From the NCBI GenBank assembly GCA_021604105.1, contig BQIW01000003.1, positions 1 to 64,000 on the forward strand: a stretch of 64,000 nucleotides of DNA, written 5' to 3'. Positions 49,931-58,252 of this stretch are shown in pieces. Source of the stretch: Nitrospirales bacterium (lineage in GTDB: Bacteria > Nitrospirota > Nitrospiria > Nitrospirales > UBA8639). The stretch's first letter is position 1. Every line of letters starts with the position of its first letter. The notes beneath the pieces are model-generated. The model saw only the letters and a program-made list of their open reading frames with translations, searched no databases and was not told the origin of the DNA. The position numbers were made by a program, and so were the translations under genes.

Positions 49931-50526
49931 AAACCATTCTGCCCAATATCTCTGAATGGTCCTGGTTCTCTGAGGAAAAGCAGCTTAATTTTAACGGTCA
50001 TTTATTGGCCGTGGGGGAACATCGGATATTAGTCGACCCACCTCCCATGAATGCCAGTGATAGGGCCATAACGCAACGCGGAGGGACCCTCGATTATATC
50101 ATCCTGACCAATCGTGACCATGAACGGGAGGCTGCCAATTTCCGGACAATCTTTAACTGTCAGGTGATGGCCCCAGAACTGGATGCCAAGGAGATGACCC
50201 TTCCCGTTGATAAAACGTTTAAAGATGGGGAATTGCTTCCAGGTGGAATTTGGGTTGTTCAGCTTTCCCATCAAAAATCTCCAGGGGAAAGTGCATTATT
50301 TTTGCAGCAGGGGAAAGGGGTGCTTATTGTGGGGGATGGGCTCATTGGAGATCCTCCAGGTTCACTCCGGCTTCTGCCCTCGGAAAAATATGTTAATATC
50401 GATCAAGCCCGCGATGGTCTTCGTCGATTATTAAAGTATACCTTTGATAGTCTCCTGGTTGGGGACGGAACATCCATACTCACTGGAGCCAAACCGGCAC
50501 TTGAACAATTATTGGCAAATCAATGA
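49927..50526 (+). CDS. Degenerate metallo-beta-lactamase-fold protein
   Basis: 199 residues. The fold is suggested by HLLAVGEHRILVDPPPM, TLDYIILTNRDHEREA, QLSHQKSPGESALFL and VGDGLIGDPPGSL, in the order typical of MBL hydrolases. The metal motif HxHxDH reads LTNRDH, so the first two His are missing while Asp and His remain. Classical zinc hydrolase activity is unlikely unless an unusual metal site is used. No signal peptide. Confidence 0.6.
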   Translation: MKTILPNISEWSWFSEEKQLNFNGHLLAVGEHRILVDPPPMNASDRAITQRGGTLDYIILTNRDHEREAANFRTIFNCQVMAPELDAKEMTLPVDKTFKDGELLPGGIWVVQLSHQKSPGESALFLQQGKGVLIVGDGLIGDPPGSLRLLPSEKYVNIDQARDGLRRLLKYTFDSLLVGDGTSILTGAKPALEQLLANQ

Positions 50527-50588
50527 ATGGAAACCATCATATGTCCTGGAAGGTTTTTCATCCGCATTGTGACCCCGAGTGAGTACTT

Positions 50589-51392
50589 ATGGCCTGGTCC
50601 CAATCCGCCAATCTCAACTCTTTAGGCAATCGTCACTTTTCCAAAGGCTTTTATACAGAGGCTTTTCAATGTTATGCGCAGGCTCTTGAAGTTGATCGTC
50701 AAAATGGAGACCAACGGTCGTTGGCCACCACACTGGGCAATTTGGGGAATATTTGCGCTGTGAGTGGTTGCCGGGAACAAGCCAGAGCCTATTATTGTGA
50801 GGTCTTAGAGCTTCAAAAAATTCTGGGTGATGAACGGGGGATTAGTACGACTTTAGCCAATTTGGGAAACCTTTCGGCCGATGCTGGCGAATGGGAACGT
50901 GCCCAGGCCTATTATCTAGAAGCTTTGGATTTAATGAATCAATTATCCGATCATGCCGGGAAGGCGGTTTTACTCTCTGATTTGGGATTAGTCGCGAGGG
51001 AAACGGGTAAGGAAGAGGATGCGCTCGCCTATTATCAGGAATCCTTGATCCTGATGCGCCGGGTCGGGAATGAAGCTGGACAATCCGATGTCTTTCGTAT
51101 GATGGCACGGTTGTATTTAAGTCAACGACGTTTTGAGGAAGCGCAATCTTGCACCTTGACCAGCCTGGATGTTGCCAGACGGTTGAAAGATGAGCTTCGT
51201 ATGGGTGGTGCCTGGTATGTTCTAGCCAGTTGCCATGAAGCCCAAGGTCAATGGAGCGAAGCCGTGCAGTATTTACAAAAAGTTGTACGCATAGACCAAA
51301 AATATCAACTGCCAAAACTCGACGAAAATATCCAGCGATTACAGGCTTTAGAATCCCGGTTGGGGGCCACGGCCGGTACAACTCATGACTGA
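50589..51392 (+). CDS. TPR-repeat protein
   Basis: 267 residues, almost entirely TPR-like helical repeats (NLGNICAVSGCREQARAYYCEVLEL, NLGNLSADAGEWERAQAYYLEAL and so on, units of about 40 residues). Such proteins mediate protein-protein interaction. No signal peptide. The end overlaps the next gene by 8 bases, so they are probably coupled. Confidence 0.8.
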   Translation: MAWSQSANLNSLGNRHFSKGFYTEAFQCYAQALEVDRQNGDQRSLATTLGNLGNICAVSGCREQARAYYCEVLELQKILGDERGISTTLANLGNLSADAGEWERAQAYYLEALDLMNQLSDHAGKAVLLSDLGLVARETGKEEDALAYYQESLILMRRVGNEAGQSDVFRMMARLYLSQRRFEEAQSCTLTSLDVARRLKDELRMGGAWYVLASCHEAQGQWSEAVQYLQKVVRIDQKYQLPKLDENIQRLQALESRLGATAGTTHD

Positions 51393-51825
51393 GTCTTTCA
51401 CCCCTTCAACTCTATGGCCTGAGGCCAGGAACTATCTTGTGGATGAAATTCACGGGTGGATGGACATCAAATCTATGGAAGCCTTAACCCTTCCCTTACC
51501 GGACGAGGACTGGTTGCTTGAAATCACCGCTGACGGAAAACTCGTGTGCATGGCTGGATACGACCTGGAAGATATGAAAAGCATGCTGTCGGATGGGACG
51601 CCAGAAGATTTGGGAACTGACGAACTTGCGAAACAAGCTAAATTTTACCTGCAACAAACTGTTTCCAAATACCGGCCAAAACTTATGCGCCTCGGTTTCA
51701 CTGAACGAATTGAGATGAATGAGTCCCATGTTGCCGCTTACTATGAACGCCCGGTCGACTTCGGACACCTTGCTGACCTCCAGCAACAAATCAATACCTG
51801 CAGGACATGGTTCTCAACGCGCTAA
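51385..51825 (+). CDS. Hypothetical protein coupled to the TPR gene
   Basis: 146 residues. Mixed alpha/beta, soluble, no signal peptide; it contains the WMDIKSMEALTLPLPDEDWLLEITADGKL stretch. No family recognised. It overlaps the TPR gene by 8 bases. Confidence 0.6.
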   Translation: MTESFTPSTLWPEARNYLVDEIHGWMDIKSMEALTLPLPDEDWLLEITADGKLVCMAGYDLEDMKSMLSDGTPEDLGTDELAKQAKFYLQQTVSKYRPKLMRLGFTERIEMNESHVAAYYERPVDFGHLADLQQQINTCRTWFSTR

Positions 51826-51877
51826 CCACATATCCGATTCCCACAGCACCACACTCACTCAAATCAGCCAGACCCTC

Positions 51878-52903
51878 GTGAAACCGATCCCATTTTCCAT
51901 CAAATCCTTTAAGCAATTACGAGACGCCATCTATGCCTTTCGATTGCCAAGAGTCATTTTTTCTGCACTAGATCTTAATTTATTTACAAAGATGAAAGAT
52001 CGGGATTGGACGATTCCGGAGTTAGCCAAACGTGTCAGGGTAAGCCAACGCGGACTGGTAATTTTATGCCGGAATCTGGCCAGTGTCGGGTTATTAATCA
52101 AATCACAAAGAGGATACCGTCTTTCTCCGTTTTCCAAACGCTACCTCCAAGAATCAAGCCCGGACTTTCGAGGAGACTATCTGGTACTCATGCAGCGTCA
52201 ATGGAGCGAATGGTCTCATTTAACGGAAGTTATTCGGGTCGGTCGGCCACTGGACAGCCAGGAACCGGAAACCATGGAATATCGACGATCGTTCTCCTGG
52301 GCCATGCATCATCGCTCGATCCAACCCGCCATGGAGGTTGCCCAGCAGATTTCTCTGAAGGCTGATCGCACCCTACTGGATTTAGGCGGAGGACCTGGCA
52401 CCTATGCTCTGGCCTTTTTAGGGCAGAATCCAGCACTTCACGCAACAGTAATGGATCGGCCTGCCGCTCTGGACGTCGCGCGTACGTTGGCGGAGCAGAC
52501 TTCTTTGGAAACCCGCTTGACCTATCAAGCTGGTGATTTTTTAACAGCACCCATTTCAGGCACCTATGATGTTGTCTGGTATTCCAATGTGCTTCATATC
52601 TATTCTCCTACAGATAACCTGAAAATTTTCAAAAAAATTAAACGAATCCTTAAGCCCGGCGGACGACTGCTCATCCAAGACACCTTTTTGCAGGGCCCCA
52701 AAGAACTTCAGCCACTTGAAGCCAATCTCTTTGCCGTCTCCATGTTGCTGTATACCCAGCAGGGTAACACCTATGCCGTACGAGAGGTTCGAGAATGGCT
52801 CCAAGGGGCTGGATTCTCTCGTTCACGGGTTCTTCATCTAAAAAAGGGAACTGGAGATTGGGATGGGCAACTGATTGAAGGACGTCTTACGCGGTCGGGA
52901 TAA
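51878..52903 (+). CDS. SAM-dependent O-methyltransferase (two-domain type)
   Basis: About 341 residues from GTG 51878; the open frame extends back to 51719 over the preceding gene. Residues ~10-100 form a winged-helix dimerisation domain (SALDLNLFTKMKDRDWTIPELAKRV, GLVILCRNLASVGLL). The Rossmann domain has the SAM loop DLGGGPGTYALAF and the motif DVVWYSNVLHIYS, followed by LKPGGRLLIQD. This layout is that of small-molecule O-methyltransferases (natural product and pigment enzymes). Substrate unknown; alone here. Confidence 0.85.
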   Translation: MKPIPFSIKSFKQLRDAIYAFRLPRVIFSALDLNLFTKMKDRDWTIPELAKRVRVSQRGLVILCRNLASVGLLIKSQRGYRLSPFSKRYLQESSPDFRGDYLVLMQRQWSEWSHLTEVIRVGRPLDSQEPETMEYRRSFSWAMHHRSIQPAMEVAQQISLKADRTLLDLGGGPGTYALAFLGQNPALHATVMDRPAALDVARTLAEQTSLETRLTYQAGDFLTAPISGTYDVVWYSNVLHIYSPTDNLKIFKKIKRILKPGGRLLIQDTFLQGPKELQPLEANLFAVSMLLYTQQGNTYAVREVREWLQGAGFSRSRVLHLKKGTGDWDGQLIEGRLTRSG

Positions 52904-52922
52904 CCGTGACGTATGGCTTCTC

Positions 52923-52991
52923 AAACCACAATTCCCTGTACCCCAGTCTGAATATGCTTTGATTCAGAATCCTTTCCTTTTGTGGTTTTTT
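52923..52991 (+). terminator. Intrinsic terminator after the methyltransferase
   Basis: Outer stem AAACCACAA (52923-52931) and TTGTGGTTT (52980-52988), nine bp, with an inner hairpin CTGAAT/ATTCAG (52948-52967), then T-rich sequence. Confidence 0.6.
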
Positions 52992-53044
52992 AAGGGAACC
53001 CGCTTGGTTTGAATACCTAAAGCGGATCCTACGGGGAGGGCGTT

Positions 53045-55225
53045 TCAATCAAAATTGGGGTGTTCAGACTTTGGCGACACACTCTGAGTAGGAGAAACTG
53101 ATGTAGGTGCTGGAGAACTTGGGAGATTCACCAGAAACGTGGTTCCCCCTCCTCTCACACTTTGGACCTCAATACTTCCCCGATGTTCTTGAATAATTTG
53201 ATGGGCAATGGCCAATCCCAAGCCCGTTCCCTCATGTTCCTGACTCAAGTGTTTAGTGGTGAAAAAAGGATCAAATATATGCTCGATGTCTTCCGGGTTT
53301 ATCCCTTTTCCACTATCTTGAATATCCACTTGCACCCAACCCTGAGCCACACCCGAACCAATTTGTCGAGTCCGTACCGTTAACACCCCACCCTCTGGGA
53401 GCATGGCTTCCACAGCATTAAACAACAGATTAAGGAACACCTGCTTTAGTTGCTGACGATCGGCAAATATCTTTGGCAACCCATGAGCTAAATCTGTTTC
53501 GACGACAATTAATTCATGAGAGGGTCGAATTCTAAGGGTATATAAACAGGATTCCAGAATATCATTGAGATTTTCTTCCTTGAGAAACGGTTCCATCGGT
53601 TTGGCATAATCCAAGATCTCTCGCGTGAGCCGCTCAATTCGAAACACATCTTCTTTGACGACCTTACTGAATCGAATCAGAAACTGTTCATCATCCTTTC
53701 GTTCCGGTGCCAGATCCACAAAGGCTTTAATTGACGTCAAGGGATTTCTAATTTCGTGAGCTAATCCACCGGCCATGGTCTCCAGAGAACGAAGCCGATC
53801 AGTTCGACGTACTAACGATTGGGAGCGTTTGAGCTCTTCATACAGCAAGGCATTGTCTAACGCCACGGACGCTTCTTGGGATAAGGTTGTTAATAAATCC
53901 AAGTCCTGGGTCGTATACCCTCCTCCACTTTTCGTATTAGGTCCAAACACACAAAAACCTAAGAGCCGTGTTTTGTTGACCAGAGGCAAACAGACTTCTG
54001 TTCCAATATGAGCCAGTTGCGCGATGACGGCCTCAGAGTCGGAGTTGAGGGTAGAAAGTTCCAATTCATTGATGACAAAACAGGAGGTGCCTTGTCTCCA
54101 CATTTCTAATAATGTCGGAGTTTTATGCAAGTACAGGACTGGAAGATCTGTCGTGGATTTTCCAAAGCTGGATACCGGTCGATAATCCTGACTGCCGGAA
54201 CTTCGTAAATATAAAACTCCCCATTGCAATCCCAAGGTGGGACAAATGGATTCTACGATCGTCGCCGTCAAATCTTTTAATTCCAATATGGAGAGGAGAG
54301 ACTTAGAAAAATGTACCACCGTTTCATGTCGGTTATACCGTTCCTTGAACAGTGATTTTGTGATTAATGTTTTGGCTTCCCGTTTCAAGGAGGACGCTCC
54401 AAGTACCAAGAGGAGCAATACGCTCAGTTCCACAAAAGAATACGCAATATTAATTTGCCCAAAATACAGACTCTGTCCAAGAAGGAGGATCGGATAGGCC
54501 GGGAAAGCCACGAGTGCTAACAGGAGGCTTCCCGTAATGCTTCGTTCAACAGCCGTCCCAAGATCCATGAGTCTGTATCGTAAGAGGGTATAGGCGACGA
54601 CCGACGTATAGACCGTCAGGAGGATCGTGCCGTTCGGTGGGATTTCAATTCCATACCAGAGCGGAAAAGTCGTCATGCCCCCTAAGTACGCAATGACTGA
54701 CCCGATGGTGAGAAGGAAAAATCGTGAACGTTCATGACCTGTTCGGGTTCGTGCCCCTTGATAGAGCAACCACGTTCCATAAATGGTCGATAGGCCAAAC
54801 CCCAGGAGATAGACATGGAAGAAGGGACCGGGTTCCGGCCAAAATGGAAAATCACCGACATGAGATACATCAGCTACGAAATAGGTGGTAAAATTCGAAC
54901 AGAAATAAATAAAACTAGCGCCCCATCCAAGGCGAATAAGCCATCTGTTTGCTTCTACCTCATCCAATAAGGTCAGGACATGCCACAGATAGGCTGGCGG
55001 AAGAAAAATTGCTCCGGCCATTAAGAGTCGAACAAAAAGGAGGGCGAGATCATGAGTTGAGGAAAGGTGCCATGCGCAATATCCATATCCCCAAATGGCG
55101 GCAGCTAAACAATATAGGGCATAGGCTTGATGCTTGGAGCTGTGAGGGTTTTTGGCATAGACAATAAGGCCGGAGACTGTGGCGGCCAGACCATTCAGAA
55201 GTCCGCTAAAGGCGTAAAAATTCAC
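53045..55225 (-). CDS. Sensor histidine kinase with 7TM and GAF domains
   Basis: 726 residues from GTG 55225. Residues ~1-230 have seven hydrophobic segments, as in 7TM-type histidine kinases. A GAF domain (~310-450) follows. The HisKA motif GGLAHEIRNPLTSIKAF holds the phospho-accepting His; the HATPase has N (LFLNLLFNAVEAML), G1 (DSGKGI), F (FDPFFTTK) and G2 (GTGLGLAI). No response regulator is adjacent, so it is an orphan kinase; its neighbour is the LuxD-type fusion on the same strand. Confidence 0.9.
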   Translation of the reverse strand: MNFYAFSGLLNGLAATVSGLIVYAKNPHSSKHQAYALYCLAAAIWGYGYCAWHLSSTHDLALLFVRLLMAGAIFLPPAYLWHVLTLLDEVEANRWLIRLGWGASFIYFCSNFTTYFVADVSHVGDFPFWPEPGPFFHVYLLGFGLSTIYGTWLLYQGARTRTGHERSRFFLLTIGSVIAYLGGMTTFPLWYGIEIPPNGTILLTVYTSVVAYTLLRYRLMDLGTAVERSITGSLLLALVAFPAYPILLLGQSLYFGQINIAYSFVELSVLLLLVLGASSLKREAKTLITKSLFKERYNRHETVVHFSKSLLSILELKDLTATIVESICPTLGLQWGVLYLRSSGSQDYRPVSSFGKSTTDLPVLYLHKTPTLLEMWRQGTSCFVINELELSTLNSDSEAVIAQLAHIGTEVCLPLVNKTRLLGFCVFGPNTKSGGGYTTQDLDLLTTLSQEASVALDNALLYEELKRSQSLVRRTDRLRSLETMAGGLAHEIRNPLTSIKAFVDLAPERKDDEQFLIRFSKVVKEDVFRIERLTREILDYAKPMEPFLKEENLNDILESCLYTLRIRPSHELIVVETDLAHGLPKIFADRQQLKQVFLNLLFNAVEAMLPEGGVLTVRTRQIGSGVAQGWVQVDIQDSGKGINPEDIEHIFDPFFTTKHLSQEHEGTGLGLAIAHQIIQEHRGSIEVQSVRGGGTTFLVNLPSSPAPTSVSPTQSVSPKSEHPNFD

Positions 55226-55463
55226 GTCTAAAACAACGACAGATGAGAGATCACACTAGATCCTTGGCTCTGACACTTTTGACAGCCTATTGGACAATAA
55301 TTGCAGGCAGAAGTCAAAAGAGTTGAGTCCGGTCGGGGGATACCTTTTCTTTTGTCTCCATGAACGACACTCTTCTGTACAATCCACGCTCAGTCATTGT
55401 CAAAGTGATGTTTCATCTGGGCCATGCGGTTCTCCAGAAAAACATTCAAAGAAAGAATTCCTC

Positions 55464-57794
55464 TTATGCCACTTGCTTCAGAAGGTCCGGCAGCGTGTTT
55501 CGTTTGAGGTATGGCTCTGCATTCTGGATGATCGGCCTTTTCGTTTGTGTGCAAACAATAGGTTTGTCTAACACAACGAGATATGCTTGTCCTGCAAAAG
55601 TTGAATAAATACCCGCATTCGTACAGCCCAAAGTGGCGATGATCGATTCCCATTGTGTTTGATCATAGAAGCAAAATTGCCCTTCTTTTTCAGCCTGTCG
55701 GATTTTCCCGTAATTATTCAATAGATCTCGTGCTTCCTCTCGTTGTTGTGGGAAGGCAGCACTAGTGACCAGATTCTGGTAAATGCCGGAAAAGTCTCCA
55801 TTCGGTTTTAAATTAGAAATAACTATTCGTCCCCCTGGAGCAAGAACACGATACAGTTCTCGTAAGGTGGCGCCTGGATCCCGGACATATCCAATCACCA
55901 GATTTGAGACAATCCGGTCAAATCGGTTGTCTGGAAAGGGGAGAGGCTGACCTAAATCTACTTGTGCCCAGGCCTGGGTGAGGAGAGGTGTCGGAGCGGT
56001 CCTGGCATGTTGCCATTCTGTCGTGGCGGCGAGCATCGCTTTGTTCGCCCGTTTCAACGCGTCAGAAACGACATCAATCCCCACATACTGAATGGACTTC
56101 TCAATGTGCGGGATCCCACATGGAATGTTGGAGGAAAGCCTATTCAAAAAATATAAACCGGCATTCCCATTTCCACAACCGGCATCCAGAAACCGTTGGC
56201 CAGGGGTTATAGGGCCTAAGGCATGAAACACATGATCAAGGAGTTTCACATAATCCCGGCATTGCGCCACCGACTGAAAATGGCCCAAGTAATCCTGCCA
56301 AAAGCCTGCGCCGACATTGGTCTCGGCCTGTTGTTGTTGTGCCAGTTTTTCTCGTCGATTTTGGCGTCCCAAGTCCAGTCGATTGGGGGTGTGGATTCCA
56401 TCAAGAGAAGCTTTCTGATTCACATACTCATGACACTGTGCGATCAGTCGTCGATAGGTTTCACGGGCTCTTTTGGGGTTTTCTTGTAGACGATGCAATG
56501 CATCTGGCACCACCATCCACTGCTTAAGACGTCGACCCAATGCATTCCGAAATGCTTGAAGATCCTTGGGATCGATCCAGGCATCCTGTTCGGCGGAAAC
56601 CAGTATGACGGGGGAGGTTAAGGATTCTGCATCAAGCAGTGTATCCTCAATCGTGACAAATTTGTTCGCAATGGCATCACCCAAAAACTGATTGCCTACA
56701 TTAAAGCCCAAAAAATTCGCCGAGACTGGACACTGTCCGTTCCAATAGGCGGTGAAGAGATCTTCCTGATGAACCGTGGCTGCAGACCGTTGGACATTGA
56801 CAATGCTCATGAGCATGATCAAGAGAGATAATGATGGACTTTCAGCCTCAGCTTTGAGAGCGACTCGTGAAGCTAAACTGGCAGCCACACCGATTATGGC
56901 AGCGCGCGGCCAAGTGGTCCTCACATAACGGGTCACCGTTTGAAAATCACTCTTCATTGATGAAAGGGATACTTGGTAGTGCAGTCCATCACTCTCGCCG
57001 ACATGATTGGTATGGTCATAGCGCACGACCTTGAATCCATTGCTGGCAAAGTAATACGCCAAGGTCAAATAATCCCGCTTGGTTTCTCCATATCCGGGGG
57101 CAATAACGACGACAGGTCCTTCTGTTAAATCTCCCTCAACAGGTCGGTCATGGTAGGCATTAATCTTTTGCCCATTGCCTTTTTCAATGGTGAGACGACT
57201 ACTGGACACGCTCGTTTTTTGATGAATAAGGGACCCCTCCTTCATCTCTTCTTCCTTCTCACGGAGGGGAACTCCTGGTATTGAGTCGGAGTATTCGTGG
57301 TATTGAATATTCCAGAGGGAATTAAACGAACTTTCTAAAACATGTCCAAACACCATGAGGCCCTTTCTTTGAGGCAGCAGGACTCTCGGACCTGAGGAAA
57401 AGGAACCAGCGACATCATTCTCTGTTGAGCAGTCTAGAAGAATGGTCGTTGTCCCTTCCCAAGCCGTCTGACCTGCTTCCACATGGATATCTGTAATCTT
57501 TCCGTAAAATTTTTGTAGGGAATGCTCTTGATCTGAAATGGCATATTTCACCTCAATGATTTGCGAGCCTTGGATTGGAGGGAACCCCGTCAACCGCAAT
57601 TGCATGGTGTCCTCGTGCCATCCCACGAGGTAACCCTCCCAAGTTCCTCCAAGACAATGTAACGCAAGGGGAAGTGGGAAAAGGTCACGGACTTCAGAAA
57701 GATCGCCAGGAACTTTCTCCTGATTTATCAGCTTCAATCCAGCAAATTGATTCATTGAAGTGTTATCCACCAACCCTTGTGTTAAAGTGCTCAT
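55464..57794 (-). CDS. Fusion: PilZ-like domain, LuxD-type acyltransferase, SAM methyltransferase
   Basis: 776 residues from ATG 57794 with GGTGGGGGAA upstream (a TTG at 57842 is an alternative). Residues ~40-130 look like a PilZ-type barrel, but RxxxR is absent. Residues ~200-450 match the LuxD acyltransferase: FKVVRYDHTNHVGESDG, nucleophile S306 in VAASLASRV (the AxSx(S/A) elbow), D404 in SAEQDAWID and H434 in PDALHRL. Residues ~500-740 are a class I methyltransferase (FLDAGCGNGNAG, DRIVSNLVIGYV, LAPGGRIVIS). LuxD draws fatty acids from acyl carrier protein; here it might feed an acyl group to the methyltransferase (inference). No luxCE or other lux genes are adjacent. Confidence 0.75.
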   Translation of the reverse strand: MSTLTQGLVDNTSMNQFAGLKLINQEKVPGDLSEVRDLFPLPLALHCLGGTWEGYLVGWHEDTMQLRLTGFPPIQGSQIIEVKYAISDQEHSLQKFYGKITDIHVEAGQTAWEGTTTILLDCSTENDVAGSFSSGPRVLLPQRKGLMVFGHVLESSFNSLWNIQYHEYSDSIPGVPLREKEEEMKEGSLIHQKTSVSSSRLTIEKGNGQKINAYHDRPVEGDLTEGPVVVIAPGYGETKRDYLTLAYYFASNGFKVVRYDHTNHVGESDGLHYQVSLSSMKSDFQTVTRYVRTTWPRAAIIGVAASLASRVALKAEAESPSLSLLIMLMSIVNVQRSAATVHQEDLFTAYWNGQCPVSANFLGFNVGNQFLGDAIANKFVTIEDTLLDAESLTSPVILVSAEQDAWIDPKDLQAFRNALGRRLKQWMVVPDALHRLQENPKRARETYRRLIAQCHEYVNQKASLDGIHTPNRLDLGRQNRREKLAQQQQAETNVGAGFWQDYLGHFQSVAQCRDYVKLLDHVFHALGPITPGQRFLDAGCGNGNAGLYFLNRLSSNIPCGIPHIEKSIQYVGIDVVSDALKRANKAMLAATTEWQHARTAPTPLLTQAWAQVDLGQPLPFPDNRFDRIVSNLVIGYVRDPGATLRELYRVLAPGGRIVISNLKPNGDFSGIYQNLVTSAAFPQQREEARDLLNNYGKIRQAEKEGQFCFYDQTQWESIIATLGCTNAGIYSTFAGQAYLVVLDKPIVCTQTKRPIIQNAEPYLKRNTLPDLLKQVA

Positions 57795-57909
57795 GCGTTC
57801 CCCCACCTGAATATAAGTGTTAATACCTACTTTTTGACGCAAGACGTTCCCTGGATCTCAAAAGATCCTGATCGCTGCATCAGCCTGTGTTAGAAGAGGG
57901 GCGAGAGAT

Positions 57910-57936
57910 GAAACGACTTACATCGTTTCGTTTTTT
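57910..57936 (+). terminator. Orphan plus-strand terminator
   Basis: Perfect 7-bp stem GAAACGA (57910-57916) and TCGTTTC (57923-57929), six-base loop, then G and six T. No plus-strand gene lies upstream within the gap; it may end a small RNA or antisense transcript. Confidence 0.6.
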
Positions 57937-58198
57937 GATACGGGTGTCTGATCCACCATGGTGTTGGTATCAATTCTACTCTCTTAGATTGGACACTAGA
58001 GCAACCTGAGTGCCAGAACTTTCGAACAAAAGGTTGGAAAACATTTTTGAGAGAAAACCATAGAATTTACTAGGAAAATTTTGCCTGAAAAGTTTTTCCA
58101 AAAATCACCCTGCAGATTTTTTAAGGTTTTATCTGTCGATCCGCTGACGGTAAAATAAACAGAGCGTTGATCTCCTGACAGGCCATTGTTCTTTTTCA

Positions 58199-58227
58199 TT
58201 GACACATCTTCCTCTCCTACCTAAAAT
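58199..58227 (+). promoter_or_regulatory. Strong sigma-70 promoter of the EF-G paralogue
   Basis: Perfect TTGACA (58199-58204), ideal 17-base spacer, TAAAAT (58222-58227). It leaves a short leader of about 19 bases; GAGGAGG lies seven bases before ATG 58253. Confidence 0.75.
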
Positions 58228-58252
58228 CCAGGGAAATTGAGAGGAGGTTCGC

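Larger units (their letters stand above)
57795..58252. other. Divergent intergenic region with hairpins and a promoter
   Basis: About 458 bases between the minus-strand fusion gene and the plus-strand EF-G paralogue. It holds a perfect 6-bp hairpin GGATCT/AGATCC (57853-57868), a plus-strand terminator (57910-57936) and the strong plus promoter at 58199-58227. No protein ORF is convincing. A small RNA ending at the terminator is possible. Confidence 0.55.

Noticed and set aside
55226..55463. Gene between the histidine kinase and the LuxD fusion
   Set aside because: Open frames here are short, overlap the fusion's C-terminal coding region in other frames and have no recognisable product.
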